DNA from: Ruminococcus sp. AF31-8BH
Lineage (GTDB): Bacteria > Bacillota > Clostridia > Lachnospirales > Lachnospiraceae
Direction: 5' to 3'
Assembly: GCF_003460605.1 (NCBI RefSeq)
Contig: NZ_QTVN01000024.1
Span: 1 to 48,352 of the forward strand
DNA: 48,352 nucleotides
The notes below the pieces were generated by a model. The model worked only from the letters and a program-made list of their open reading frames with translations. It was not told the origin of the DNA and did no database searches. Made by a program: the position numbers and the translations under genes. The stretch's first letter is position 1; each line of letters opens with the position of its first letter. Positions 1 through 8,723 of this stretch are shown in pieces.

Positions 1-74
1 AAAACTGCGCCACAGCCTTGGCAGGCCATCGCGCAGCGATTTTGTTCAATCGGAATTTATTAAGGAGGATATGG

Positions 75-677
75 ATGAAACTGTTTTTATGTTCGCACTT
101 TTCAAGTGTAGGAAGTTTGATAAAAGAAGAAATTGATAACAAGAAAGTCGCATTTATTCCCACAGCTTCGCTGCGTGAAGGCTATACCGGTTATGTCGGC
201 TCGGCTCGAAAGCTATTCAATAAACTGGGAGCAGCCGTAACTGAAATTGATATTTCAACGGAGGCTTATTTAACGATACAGTCTGTTTTTGAAGATGCGG
301 ATGTGATATATTTTACTGGTGGAAATTCTTTCTTCCTTATGGACCAGCTCCGTAAAACGGGAACGGATGAGCTATTGAAGAAGGAATTGGAAAAGGGAAA
401 ACTGATGATCGGTGAATCGGCAGGTGCGATTATATGCGCTCCAACTATCCAATATATTGAACAAATGGATGAAAAGCCGGAGGACTACTCACAAGAAGAT
501 GATGCAGGGCTTGATTTGATTGATTTCTATGTTCTTCCGCATTATCTTACAGCACCATTTAAGAAAGTTACTGAGAAAATAATGACTGAATTTTCGGATT
601 TGAATCTATCCCCAATTAACAACCGTCAGGGAATTGTAATTGATGGTGAAGGTTCAAAGGTTGTTTGCAAAGACTAA
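75..677 (+). CDS. Peptidase E-like protein (S51 / class I glutamine amidotransferase-like fold)
   Basis: A 200-residue cytoplasmic protein of the peptidase S51 type; characterised members cleave Asp-X dipeptides. The nucleophile-elbow motif GESAGAII (around residues 118-125) carries the expected Ser, and the preceding FTGGNSFFLM segment is also typical of the family. The length fits the family. An in-frame start exists at 18, but ATG 75 is preferred because AAGGAGG ends 6 bases before it. The gene stands alone here: a terminator follows and prophage genes come next. Family assignment is from motif recognition; the substrate is unknown. Confidence 0.85.
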   Translation: MKLFLCSHFSSVGSLIKEEIDNKKVAFIPTASLREGYTGYVGSARKLFNKLGAAVTEIDISTEAYLTIQSVFEDADVIYFTGGNSFFLMDQLRKTGTDELLKKELEKGKLMIGESAGAIICAPTIQYIEQMDEKPEDYSQEDDAGLDLIDFYVLPHYLTAPFKKVTEKIMTEFSDLNLSPINNRQGIVIDGEGSKVVCKD

Positions 678-719
678 TTTGAAAATTCCAGGTTGTAGTG
701 AAAAACAATAACATAACAC

Positions 720-752
720 AGCATCAGTCATTGAGTTGGCTGGTGCTTTTTT
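720..752 (+). terminator. Rho-independent terminator before the tail genes
   Basis: An 11-bp stem (720-730 with 737-747, two G-U pairs) closes a 6-base loop and is followed by five T. It lies after the peptidase gene and only 24 bases before the first tail gene, so it separates the two units. Read-through or a promoter I cannot identify would be needed for the downstream gene. Confidence 0.8.
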
Positions 753-775
753 CGTGGGGAAATGGAGGTGGCGGG

Positions 776-2773
776 ATGTATCCGGTGTCGGATGCTTTTT
801 TGAGGGCGATCAGAAGTAATACGAGGAAATATTTTTGGACGGGTACGATCGTTACCAAGGGCGGAATGACGTATGAGTTCGGGGCAAAGGAGATTGTGAA
901 GGGCTCCGGGTATATTTCCAGGCAGTGCTGCGGAAGTACCGAGATTGAACTGGGGACGGTGTATGCGGCGGAGATGGGGATCACGCTTCTGAGTGATATT
1001 GACCGGTATACGCTGGAGGATGCACAGGTGACGCTGGTGTTTCATCTGGTGCTGGCGGATGGTTCGGTGGAAGATGTGCCGATGGGAGTTTTTGAGGTCA
1101 GTGAGGCGAACCGGCTGGCAAAGTGTCTGGAACTGAAAGCATATGATTTTATGCTGCGGTTTGACCGGAGTTTCAACGGGTTTGAGACTGTGGGGACTGC
1201 TTATGATTTTATTGCTTTGTGCTGTAAGAGATGCAAGGTGGAGTTTGCGAATAAGAGGGCGGAGATTGATGCCATGCCGAATGGCGGGGTGACGCTTTCT
1301 GTTTATACTGAAAATGATATTGAGACCTGCCGGGATGTGCTGTTTTATGTGGCACAGGTTCTGGGAGGTTTCTTTATTATCAACAGGGAGGGAAAACTGG
1401 AACTGAGAAAGTACGGGAAGGATCCTGTGATGAAGGTGGAGCAGAGACACCGGTTTTCTTCCAGTTTTTCGGATTTTATCACCAGGTATACAGCAGTGAG
1501 TTCTACCAATAAGCAGACGCAGATTGCAGAATATTATGCGCTGGATCCGGATAACGGGCTGACCATGAACCTAGGGGTGAATCCGCTTCTGCAGTTTGGG
1601 TTAAAGGAGACCAGGGAAATGCTGTGCAGGAATATCCTGGCAGATCTGTCGGTGATCCGGTATGTGCCGTTTGATTCGGATACCATCGGGAACCCTGCCC
1701 TGGATCCGGGGGATGTGCTGACATTTGCAGGAGGACAGGCGGATGAGGGACAGATCACCTGTATCACTTCCATCCGGCAGAAGATCGGGGGAAAGCAGAG
1801 CCTGAAATGCGTGGGAAAGAACCCGAGGCTGGCTCAGGCGAAGTCGAGGAATGACAAGAATATTTCGGGGCTGCTGAACCAGATTGAAGACAATGCGAAG
1901 ACCGGGAAGATAGGGATCCATACGTTTACCAATGCTTCCGCACATGAGATCGGGCAGACCAGAGTGAAGCTGATCAGTATCCAGTTTGCTTCTTCCGAAG
2001 AGAACCATATGCAGTTTTTTGCACAGGTTATAGTGGATGTGGCTGCGGATCCGGTGGAACGGTCTGCGGAGGCTTCCGGGACTGTGGTGATTCCGTTTCC
2101 GGGCGGAAGCGGCTGTGGAACTGGAAGTGGTACGGGTGGCTCTGATGGAACCGGGGAGACATCGGATGCAGGAAGTTCTGAAAATGATGCGGCAGGGAAT
2201 GAAGTTGGAAATACTTCTGGGAATGAGAATACAGGGAGTACGGATGATGTCGCTGGTGGCTCGGATTCCGAAACCGGAACCGGGAGTGGTTCGGAGGTTT
2301 CTGTGGATGTGAGCCTGCCGGTGAAGTGGCAGGAGGACGGACAGGCGGTCTGCCATGTGGTCTTTGAATTTAACAATGAGGAGATTGTGGAGCATTGTCC
2401 GGTGGAGACCTGGCATTCCGGGAAACATATTTTGTCGCTGTATTATCCCATTGAGAAGATCGTTGCTAATTATACGAATACATTCAATGTGTATCTCTGG
2501 ATGGAGTATGGCAGCGGGACGGTTGATGTGGGAGACTGCATTGCTTCTGTCAGCGGACAGGCAATGGCGGCTGGGGAAGCCTGGGATGGAAAGCTTGAGG
2601 TGGAAGATTATACCACGAGATTTGCCATTGGCGGAGGACTGGATGTGAATGGTTTCCGGGAATCGCTGTCCATGCAGATGAAGGAGACGGTGAACAGAGG
2701 ATTTGAAGTGTATTTTGCTGAGAGAGCGGGAATCAGCGGTTTCTGCAGGCCGGTAGAAATGGAGGGTGTGTGA
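776..2773 (+). CDS. Prophage tail-tip / baseplate-type structural protein
   Basis: A 665-residue protein that I read as a phage tail-associated structural protein from its position before tail, holin and endolysin genes. The N-terminal 400 residues look like the hub-type tail proteins of clostridial prophages (a YFWTGTIVTKGG start, then beta-rich text). A low-complexity Gly/Ser/Thr/Asn/Asp linker spans about residues 440-508 and is followed by a beta-rich C-terminal domain of about 155 residues that could bind a receptor. ATG 776 is chosen because GGAGGTGG lies directly upstream; an in-frame start at 698 would run through the terminator hairpin. The end overlaps the next start. No catalytic motif is visible and the exact role is inferred. 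Confidence 0.7.
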   Translation: MYPVSDAFLRAIRSNTRKYFWTGTIVTKGGMTYEFGAKEIVKGSGYISRQCCGSTEIELGTVYAAEMGITLLSDIDRYTLEDAQVTLVFHLVLADGSVEDVPMGVFEVSEANRLAKCLELKAYDFMLRFDRSFNGFETVGTAYDFIALCCKRCKVEFANKRAEIDAMPNGGVTLSVYTENDIETCRDVLFYVAQVLGGFFIINREGKLELRKYGKDPVMKVEQRHRFSSSFSDFITRYTAVSSTNKQTQIAEYYALDPDNGLTMNLGVNPLLQFGLKETREMLCRNILADLSVIRYVPFDSDTIGNPALDPGDVLTFAGGQADEGQITCITSIRQKIGGKQSLKCVGKNPRLAQAKSRNDKNISGLLNQIEDNAKTGKIGIHTFTNASAHEIGQTRVKLISIQFASSEENHMQFFAQVIVDVAADPVERSAEASGTVVIPFPGGSGCGTGSGTGGSDGTGETSDAGSSENDAAGNEVGNTSGNENTGSTDDVAGGSDSETGTGSGSEVSVDVSLPVKWQEDGQAVCHVVFEFNNEEIVEHCPVETWHSGKHILSLYYPIEKIVANYTNTFNVYLWMEYGSGTVDVGDCIASVSGQAMAAGEAWDGKLEVEDYTTRFAIGGGLDVNGFRESLSMQMKETVNRGFEVYFAERAGISGFCRPVEMEGV

Positions 2774-4173
2774 TGAAGTTGAAAGGTGAAATGGTCATTG
2801 AACTGACCGATACGAATACGGGTGCGGTGGAGACAGTTCAGGAGACGAACATGATCACGGAGGCAGTGAATAATATTCTGGGGCTGAATCCCATGGGGAT
2901 TTATCTGAAAGCCAGCGGGGAGTATGACAATTCTGTTTTGTGGAACGGGAGGCTGCTTCCCATCTGCCCGAACATGATCGGGGGGATCCTGCTGTTTCCG
3001 GCAGTGCTGGAAGAAAAGGCGGATCATATTTACGAGCAGGGGAAGAACCTGCCGGTGGCTTATGCTTCCAACAATGTTAATTCCGGTTCCAATGTGGCGA
3101 GGGGAAGCCTGAACCAGACGGAGAGCAGGAAACTGGACAATGGATATAAGTTTGTGTGGGAGTTCACTCCCAGCCAGGGAAACGGGAATATTGCAGCTGT
3201 GGCACTGACCAGTGCCCTGGGCGGGCAGAATGCTTTTGGCAGTGCGGCAGGGGATGCCAGCACATTTCTGCTTCTGAAAAAGGTGGATATCGGGGATATC
3301 CCGAAGGCGAAGCAGATGACACTGTTTGAGGCAGTGGAACTGGATTTTGAAAAGAACCTGCTGTATTCCATTACCTTTGGGACTTCCAGTGTGACCATTA
3401 CGAAGATCAGGATCCCGGTGTTTAACATCGGGCTGAATGAGAAGCTGGATGATACCACTTATACCGTACTGGAAGAGCAGACACTGACAACGGAAAGCTT
3501 TACGTTCCTGGGGGATTATACAAAGTACGGGGAGTTTATGGACGGGCATGACGGATACTGGTATGGATTTTCCAATGAGCCGAATTCTTCCGGGGATGCG
3601 AAGATGGTGTGGATCCGGATCTCCAAAAAGGATTATTCCTTTACGGAGGGAAGCTGGACACTGTCCAAGGCGAAGCTTTCGGAAGTGGGCACAAGGGCAA
3701 AGGACGGTTCCTATCCGGAACGGAATGTAAAATGCTGTGTGAGGAAGGGGTATCTGTATGTGCCTTCTTATGATAAGAAGGGAGTTTATAAGATCAATAC
3801 TGCAAATTCAGCGGATGTGACACTGATCCCGCTGGGCTTTACTTCCAAGCTGAAATCCTTAGGCGAGGCCGGTTCCTGTGAGGTGTATATGACACTTCTC
3901 GGGGACATGATCGTGGCAGGGGATTTCCAGATCACGGCGGATGACAGGGTGATCAAGACGCAGGGGAGCGCAAGGTTTGAAGCCATGGCAACGCCTTTGT
4001 TCCAGTATAAGAACTTTGTGTTTATGTGGGGCGGCAGTTACGGAAAGGAGCACAGGTGTGCTTATCTTCTGACGCCTTATCTGGCAAGTATTAATAATCT
4101 TTCATCAGCAGTGGTGAAGAATACGGACAAGACCATGAAGATCACGTATACGCTGACGGAGGAAACAATATAG
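2773..4173 (+). CDS. Prophage tail protein, probably fibre or receptor-binding
   Basis: A 466-residue protein beginning MKLKGEMVIELTDTNTG, a type of opening I associate with tail-fibre or distal tail structural proteins of Lachnospiraceae prophages. The rest is beta-strand-rich with many Gly, Asn and Ser and shows no enzyme motif or membrane segment. It is translationally coupled to the preceding gene: the upstream TGA and this ATG share a base (TGATG), and GGAGGG lies just upstream. A GTG three bases earlier is an alternative start. Its position between a tail-tip gene and the holin suggests that it forms part of the tail end contacting the host. Function is inferred from context only. Confidence 0.6.
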   Translation: MKLKGEMVIELTDTNTGAVETVQETNMITEAVNNILGLNPMGIYLKASGEYDNSVLWNGRLLPICPNMIGGILLFPAVLEEKADHIYEQGKNLPVAYASNNVNSGSNVARGSLNQTESRKLDNGYKFVWEFTPSQGNGNIAAVALTSALGGQNAFGSAAGDASTFLLLKKVDIGDIPKAKQMTLFEAVELDFEKNLLYSITFGTSSVTITKIRIPVFNIGLNEKLDDTTYTVLEEQTLTTESFTFLGDYTKYGEFMDGHDGYWYGFSNEPNSSGDAKMVWIRISKKDYSFTEGSWTLSKAKLSEVGTRAKDGSYPERNVKCCVRKGYLYVPSYDKKGVYKINTANSADVTLIPLGFTSKLKSLGEAGSCEVYMTLLGDMIVAGDFQITADDRVIKTQGSARFEAMATPLFQYKNFVFMWGGSYGKEHRCAYLLTPYLASINNLSSAVVKNTDKTMKITYTLTEETI

Positions 4174-4215
4174 GTCTTTCTGCCGCAAGGCATGAAGATA
4201 GAAAACTTATTTACG

Positions 4216-4245
4216 GCAGTTCTCAGAAATGGGGGCTGCTTTTTT
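4216..4245 (+). terminator. Terminator between tail and lysis genes
   Basis: A 9-bp stem (4216-4224 with 4231-4239, including several G-U pairs) has a 6-base loop and is followed by six T. It sits just upstream of the holin Shine-Dalgarno site, in the same arrangement as the hairpin before the first tail gene. Confidence 0.7.
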
Positions 4246-4265
4246 CATGGGAGGAGGATTCTGGC

Positions 4266-4682
4266 ATGAAGGAATTTTGGAACTTTATTCAGATGGTTTT
4301 TATGGCTGTAGGCGGATGGCTGAGCTGGTTTATGGGAGGCTGTGACGGGCTTCTGTATGCCCTGATCGCTTTTGTGGTGATCGATTACCTGACCGGGGTG
4401 ATGTGTGCTTTTGCGGACCATACGCTTTCCAGTGAGGTGGGATTCCGGGGAATCTGCAGAAAGGTGCTGATCTTTTTGCTAGTGGGAATGGCGAATATTC
4501 TGGATGTGGCTGTGATTGGGAACGGATCTGTGCTTAGAACGGCGGTGATCTTTTTCTATATTTCCAATGAGGGTGTGAGTTTGCTGGAGAATGCAGGGCA
4601 TCTGGGGCTTCCGATTCCGCAGAAAATGAAAGATGTGCTGGAACAGCTGCATGACAGAGGAGAGGGGAGCGAAGGGGAATGA
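4266..4682 (+). CDS. Phage holin (toxin secretion/phage lysis holin family)
   Basis: A 138-residue membrane protein with three or four hydrophobic segments (about residues 10-25, 30-50, 68-84 and 90-103) and a charged C-terminal tail rich in Glu, as in holins of the Phage_holin_4 / TcdE-like group. The segment YALIAFVVIDYLTGVMCAF is a typical holin signature. Holins form pores in the cytoplasmic membrane so that the endolysin can reach the wall. A strong GGAGGAGG site lies before ATG 4266. The stop overlaps the endolysin start (ATGA), which gives a two-gene lysis cassette. Confidence 0.9.
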   Translation: MKEFWNFIQMVFMAVGGWLSWFMGGCDGLLYALIAFVVIDYLTGVMCAFADHTLSSEVGFRGICRKVLIFLLVGMANILDVAVIGNGSVLRTAVIFFYISNEGVSLLENAGHLGLPIPQKMKDVLEQLHDRGEGSEGE

Positions 4683-5962
4683 GAATTGCAAGGGAGAAAT
4701 TTATCGCAGATATTGCGGGATATGTGAAGAAGTATGCAGGACTGTATGGGATTCTGGTGTTCTCGCCTGTGATCGCACAGGCAGTGCTGGAATCCGGATG
4801 GGGTGAGAGCAGGCTGGCCAGTCAGTACCATAATTATTTCGGACTGAAATGCGGCACCAGATGGACTGGCAGGTCTGTAAATATGCGTACACAGGAAGAA
4901 TACAGGGAAGGGACGCTGGCTTCCATCCGTGATAATTTCCGGGTGTTTGATTCCATGGAAGAGGGCGTGAAGGGCTATTTTGAGTTTATCCAGCTGGAAC
5001 GGTACCGGAACCTGCAGGGGATCCGGGATCCGCAGGAATATCTGGAAACCATCCGTGCTGACGGGTATGCCACTTCTTTTTCCTATGTAGAGAACTGCAT
5101 GAAGGTGATCCGTCAGTATGAACTGACAAGATTTGATGAAGGAGGATGTGAGACTATGGCAAAGACTGCTGAGAGTGTTCTGGATGTGATGAGGGGCTGG
5201 CTGGGGTTCAGTGAGGCCAATGGAAAGTTTAAGGAGATTATTGACTTGTATAACAGTGTGAAGCCGCTTCCCAGAGGATATGCAGTGCAGTATTCAGATG
5301 AATGGTGTGATACCTGTGTGTCTGCCGCAGGGATCAAGGCGGGATGCAGTGAGCTGATCGGCAGGGAGTGCGGCGTTGAGGAGCATGTGAAGATTTTTAA
5401 AAAGCTGGGGATCTGGATTGAGGATGGTACCATCACGCCGGAGCCGGGGTACGTGATTGTCTATAACTGGGATAAGGCAGCACAGCCGAATGATGGGTAC
5501 AGTGATCATATTGGTTTTGTGGAGAAGGTTTCCGGCGGAAAGGTAACTGCTATTGAAGGTAACCGGGGTGAAAAGGTTGACAGAAGGGTGATTCCCCTGG
5601 GATGGGGATATATCCGTGGATATGCAGCTCCGCGGTATGAGAAGGCTGTGAACGGAACCGGAGGGAAGCCTGGTACCGGAAAGAAGAGTGTAGAAACTGT
5701 GGTGAAGGAAGTGCTTGCCGGAAAGTGGGGGAACGGCGAGGACAGAAAGAAGAGACTGCAGGCTGCGGGATGTGATTATGGGGCAGTGCAGGCGAAGGTG
5801 AATGAGCTGGTGAAAGGCAGTGGGAAAAAGAGTGTGGAAGCTGTGGCAAAGGAAGTTATTGCCGGAAAGTGGGGAAATGGTGAGGATAGGAAGAAGAAAC
5901 TGCAGGCTGCGGGATATGATTATGGAGCAGTGCAGAGAAAAGTGAATGAGTTGATGAGATAG
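4679..5962 (+). CDS. Three-part endolysin: glucosaminidase + CHAP + two CW_7 repeats
   Basis: A 427-residue peptidoglycan hydrolase. Residues 1-155 form a GH73-type N-acetylglucosaminidase domain with the motif AVLESGWGES (probable catalytic Glu38) and YHNYFGLKCG. Residues about 180-325 form a CHAP amidase/endopeptidase domain: Cys210 after Trp in DEWCDTC is the likely nucleophile and His in YSDHIGFVE its partner. Two C-terminal CW_7 (Cpl-7-type) wall-binding repeats follow, each with a GKWGNGEDRKK core; at DNA level they are a 144-base tandem duplication (about 5681-5824 and 5825-5962). There is no signal peptide, as expected for holin-dependent export. The gene overlaps the holin by four bases. 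Confidence 0.9.
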   Translation: MRIAREKFIADIAGYVKKYAGLYGILVFSPVIAQAVLESGWGESRLASQYHNYFGLKCGTRWTGRSVNMRTQEEYREGTLASIRDNFRVFDSMEEGVKGYFEFIQLERYRNLQGIRDPQEYLETIRADGYATSFSYVENCMKVIRQYELTRFDEGGCETMAKTAESVLDVMRGWLGFSEANGKFKEIIDLYNSVKPLPRGYAVQYSDEWCDTCVSAAGIKAGCSELIGRECGVEEHVKIFKKLGIWIEDGTITPEPGYVIVYNWDKAAQPNDGYSDHIGFVEKVSGGKVTAIEGNRGEKVDRRVIPLGWGYIRGYAAPRYEKAVNGTGGKPGTGKKSVETVVKEVLAGKWGNGEDRKKRLQAAGCDYGAVQAKVNELVKGSGKKSVEAVAKEVIAGKWGNGEDRKKKLQAAGYDYGAVQRKVNELMR

Positions 5963-5966
5963 TAGG

Positions 5967-6019
5967 AAGCCTGCTGTTATCTGTGGAGAAATCTGCGGAT
6001 GATGGCAGGCTTATTTTTT
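5967..6019 (+). terminator. Long GNRA-capped terminator after the lysis cassette
   Basis: An almost continuous hairpin of about 21 bp spans 5967-6012 and is capped by a GAAA tetraloop; A and seven T follow. The top of the hairpin (CTGTGGA-GAAA-TCTGCGG) is nearly identical to that of the terminator at 21042-21083. It closes the prophage module. Confidence 0.85.
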
Positions 6020-6226
6020 TGTTTGAGGTTTCAAACTTTTATGTGACAAATATAACTGTCTGTGCTATTATAAAAACGATATAAGCGAAAATGACTTTTT
6101 CGGAAACGAAAGTATCTTTATATTTTTTTATCCGTATACTTCCTATAATGGGAATGAATACTTGCATAGTTGATTACTAATATTTTTTCATTATTACAGG
6201 TACAATAAGAACATGTAATAGCGGAA

Positions 6227-6559
6227 ATGAGGTATAGTTACTTGCAGATAGAGAAGTATATTGCGGATAAAATAACATCTTTGTGTGAAAAGCGTGATAT
6301 CAGTAAATATAGATTATCGCAGCTGTCGGGAATTTCCCAGTCATCACTGGGAAGAATCATGGCGCAGGAAAACCTGCCGTCGCTGATTACACTTGAAAAA
6401 ATATGTACAGCTTTGGGCGTGACATTATCGCAGTTTTTTCAGGAAGGTAATTCAGAGAATCTGACAGAAAAACAGAAAGAAGTTTTAAGGATATGGAACA
6501 ATCTGAGTACAAATGAGCAGGAAACAGTGATGTCAATGCTGCGTGGTCTTCGGAAGTAG
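6227..6559 (+). CDS. Xre-family helix-turn-helix regulator
   Basis: A 110-residue DNA-binding protein. The Xre-type HTH covers about residues 8-65 (CEKRDISKYRLSQLSGISQSS ... LEKICTALGVTLSQFF), the usual lambda repressor-like fold. The C-terminal 40 residues (EKQKEVLRIWNNLSTNEQETVMSML) form a short helical tail seen in many small Firmicutes Xre proteins. No strong Shine-Dalgarno site precedes ATG 6227; the AT-rich 200 bases upstream hold no other gene. It lies between the prophage end and the c-di-GMP riboswitch and has its own terminator, so it may be a prophage leftover or a local regulator. Target unknown. Confidence 0.85.
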   Translation: MRYSYLQIEKYIADKITSLCEKRDISKYRLSQLSGISQSSLGRIMAQENLPSLITLEKICTALGVTLSQFFQEGNSENLTEKQKEVLRIWNNLSTNEQETVMSMLRGLRK

Positions 6560-6560
6560 A

Positions 6561-6599
6561 AGAACAGTTCGAGTATATGTATCGGCTGTTCTTTTTTTT
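6561..6599 (+). terminator. Terminator of the Xre gene
   Basis: Stem AGAACAG / CTGTTCT (6561-6567 with 6586-6592) with an 18-base loop, followed by a run of T. Confidence 0.75.
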
Positions 6600-6630
6600 G
6601 TTTTTAGGCGTTAAAACGGTAATGTTTTTC

Positions 6631-6659
6631 TTGTGCATAGTAGAACGTTAAAGTATAAT
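6631..6659 (+). promoter_or_regulatory. Probable promoter for the riboswitch leader
   Basis: TTGTGC (6631-6636), a 17-base spacer and TATAAT (6654-6659). Transcription would start near 6666 and give a leader of about 210 bases containing the riboswitch. The -35 box is imperfect. Confidence 0.6.
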
Positions 6660-6704
6660 AAAATTAGTTTTTTTGCATAAGTTTAAAAGCTATATCTATA
6701 ATAA

Positions 6705-6778
6705 GGAAATCGGCAAACCAGATGAAAGTCTGGGACGCAAAGCTACAGGGCCTGTAAAATGGCAGCCAGTTGCATAAA
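6705..6778 (+). promoter_or_regulatory. Cyclic di-GMP-I (GEMM-I) riboswitch aptamer
   Basis: The conserved GEMM-I pieces occur in order: GGCAAACC (6712-6719), a short stem capped by a GAAA tetraloop (6724-6727), GGGACGCAAAGC (6732-6743), an ACAGGGCC segment acting as tetraloop-receptor side, and GGCAGCC (6761-6767) followed by GTTGC. The base aligning with G20 of the Vibrio Vc2 aptamer is G, which fits c-di-GMP rather than the A-containing cGAMP variants. It precedes the binding-protein/kinase genes and has a terminator immediately downstream. Identification is by motif order; no covariance model was run. Confidence 0.92.
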
Positions 6779-6785
6779 ATGAGGT

Positions 6786-6812
6786 GCACTGTCTGTCTGA
6801 CGGTGCTTTTTT
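6786..6812 (+). terminator. Riboswitch expression-platform terminator
   Basis: A perfect 8-bp stem (one G-U pair; 6786-6793 with 6799-6806) with loop TGTCT is followed by exactly six T (6807-6812). It starts 8 bases after the aptamer, so transcription termination is the likely mode of control. Whether the ligand turns genes on or off cannot be told from sequence alone. Confidence 0.88.
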
Positions 6813-6876
6813 ACGGTGTTATTTCATAGGCGTAACAATAATGATTTTATCAGGAAAGAATGAGGAAAATAAAAGT

Positions 6877-8721
6877 ATGAAAAAGGCAAAACGTTGTCTG
6901 ATTGCAGTGGTGTCAGGTGTACTTGTAGCATCTGCTGTCTTGTCTGGATGTGGACAGTCAAAGAAAGAAGTATCTAAAAATGATGATCATCTTACCGTTT
7001 ATCTGTGGGAAAATCGTTTGATGAAAAATATTGCACCCTATATCCATGAACAGTTTCCTGATCAGGATATTGAATTTATTATTGGTAACAATGATACCGA
7101 TTTATACAGTTATTTTAAAGAACATGATGAATTACCGGATATCATAACAGTACGTCGATTCTCTGGAACAGATGCACAGGACTTACAGCCTTATCTTATG
7201 GATTTTGCTTCTTATGATGTTGTTTCCAAGTACTATTCTTATGCGGTGCAATATTATAAGAATGAGGAGGATGAAATCCAGTGGCTGCCAATCTGTGGTA
7301 TTCCGCAGACGATCATTGCCAACAAAACACTGTTTGATCAGTATGGCGTAAAGATTCCAGAAAATTATGAGGAATATGTACAGGCCTGTCAGCAGTTTTA
7401 TGATAATGGCATAAAACCGTATTCCATGGATCTTGGTGAAGACTGGTCTAATAATGAGATCATCCAGGCGGCGGCAATCGGTGAGTTCACAAGCCTGGAT
7501 GGTATTGAATGGCGAAACGGTGCAGAGACTGCATCGGATGAAGTAAAGTTTGATGATGCATTATGGAAACGTATTTTTTCAGAAACCAGCCAGTTTCTGA
7601 AAGACTCGCACTTTGGTAAAGAAGATATCAATATTGACGTCGATACAGGAATCCAGATGTTTGTCGAGGGAAAATCAGCAATGTTTCATGGACATCCGAC
7701 GGTTATGCAGCAGCTGCAGAAACAGATGGATGCGGAGCTGACCCGTATTCCTTATTTTTCACAGACATCGGATGAATCCTATGTGTACATGACTCCGTCC
7801 TTAAACATTGCATTTAACAAAAACCTGGAAAAAGACCGGGAGAAACTGGATACTGCACTGGATGTGCTGGATTGTATGATTTCAGAAGAGGGGCAAAAAC
7901 TGATTGCGGATGGAAGCGGTGTTATTTCATTGAATACAGATGTTCCAACCATGATGCAGGATGTGCCTGGACTGGAAGAGGAAATTAACAATAATGCTGT
8001 TTATATCCGATATTCCGCTCAAAAATCATTTGATGCAAGTCTTGAGGCTGTTCACGGATTACTGTCAGGGGAAATGGATGAAACACAGGCTTATGATACT
8101 TTGCGCAGTGTAATGAATCGTAAAGATCCAGAAGAAAAAGCAACGGTGAATTTTGAAAATGAATATTCCATTTCACTGAACGATAGAAATGGCCGTGATG
8201 CAGCATCTTCCATTTTAACTACGATCAGAGAAGAAAATGATGCACAGCTGGCTCTGGCACCATATTATTATTTCACTTCCTCTATGTATAAAGGAGAATG
8301 CACCAGCAGCCGGGTTGGCATGATGACAGCGAAGAGTTCAGATACAGCATTATATGTTACAAAAATTAATGGTAAACAGGTTTATGAACTCGTGGAAAAT
8401 TATTTTGCTGATGCTGATGAGAATTTTTATGTAACCAATAAATACGAATTACCAATTGCATCCGGTATGAAAATTATCGTCAGTCAAGAGGAAAGTGGAT
8501 TTTCGTTAAAGGACTTAACAGTTAATGATAAGAAAATAGACAAAGAAAAGGAATACTCTATTCTTCTTACAGACACCACAATGTCTGTTTTGACAAAAAT
8601 AAATCCGAAATGTGAGATTGAGCAGCTTAAAGATACAACATTATCAAGTGCATGGACCGAAGCAATGTCAAAAGGACAGCAGCCGTCAGCACCGGAAGAC
8701 TATATAGAGGTTGAACAGTAA
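6877..8721 (+). CDS. Extracellular substrate-binding lipoprotein with 5'-nucleotidase-like C-terminal domain
   Basis: A 614-residue lipoprotein. A charged N-terminus, hydrophobic segment and lipobox LSGC place acylation at about Cys24. Residues about 35-400 resemble family-1 extracellular sugar-binding proteins of ABC transporters (LTVYLWENRLMKNIAPYI, YGVKIPENYEEYVQACQ). The last ~150 residues (TALYVTKINGKQVYELVENYF ... DLTVNDKKIDKEKEYSILLTD) resemble the C-terminal ligand domain of 5'-nucleotidases, an unusual addition. No ABC permease or ATPase gene is near; a membrane kinase starts 2 bases after the stop, so the protein probably presents ligand to the kinase. Start 6877 has GAGGAAAA upstream; an earlier in-frame GTG lies inside the riboswitch terminator and is rejected. 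Confidence 0.8.
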   Translation: MKKAKRCLIAVVSGVLVASAVLSGCGQSKKEVSKNDDHLTVYLWENRLMKNIAPYIHEQFPDQDIEFIIGNNDTDLYSYFKEHDELPDIITVRRFSGTDAQDLQPYLMDFASYDVVSKYYSYAVQYYKNEEDEIQWLPICGIPQTIIANKTLFDQYGVKIPENYEEYVQACQQFYDNGIKPYSMDLGEDWSNNEIIQAAAIGEFTSLDGIEWRNGAETASDEVKFDDALWKRIFSETSQFLKDSHFGKEDINIDVDTGIQMFVEGKSAMFHGHPTVMQQLQKQMDAELTRIPYFSQTSDESYVYMTPSLNIAFNKNLEKDREKLDTALDVLDCMISEEGQKLIADGSGVISLNTDVPTMMQDVPGLEEEINNNAVYIRYSAQKSFDASLEAVHGLLSGEMDETQAYDTLRSVMNRKDPEEKATVNFENEYSISLNDRNGRDAASSILTTIREENDAQLALAPYYYFTSSMYKGECTSSRVGMMTAKSSDTALYVTKINGKQVYELVENYFADADENFYVTNKYELPIASGMKIIVSQEESGFSLKDLTVNDKKIDKEKEYSILLTDTTMSVLTKINPKCEIEQLKDTTLSSAWTEAMSKGQQPSAPEDYIEVEQ

Positions 8722-8723
8722 AA

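Noticed and set aside
5681..5962. Tandem DNA repeat of 144 bases as a mobile or regulatory repeat
   Set aside because: It is the coding sequence for two CW_7 wall-binding repeats in the endolysin, a normal family feature.
4679..5962. Bacterial autolysin instead of phage endolysin
   Set aside because: There is no signal peptide, and the gene overlaps a holin gene by four bases behind tail genes, so a phage endolysin is the better reading.
6784..6876. Upstream start for the substrate-binding lipoprotein
   Set aside because: The GTG at 6784 lies inside the riboswitch terminator and would put 31 odd residues before a perfect lipoprotein signal. ATG 6877 has a ribosome-binding site.
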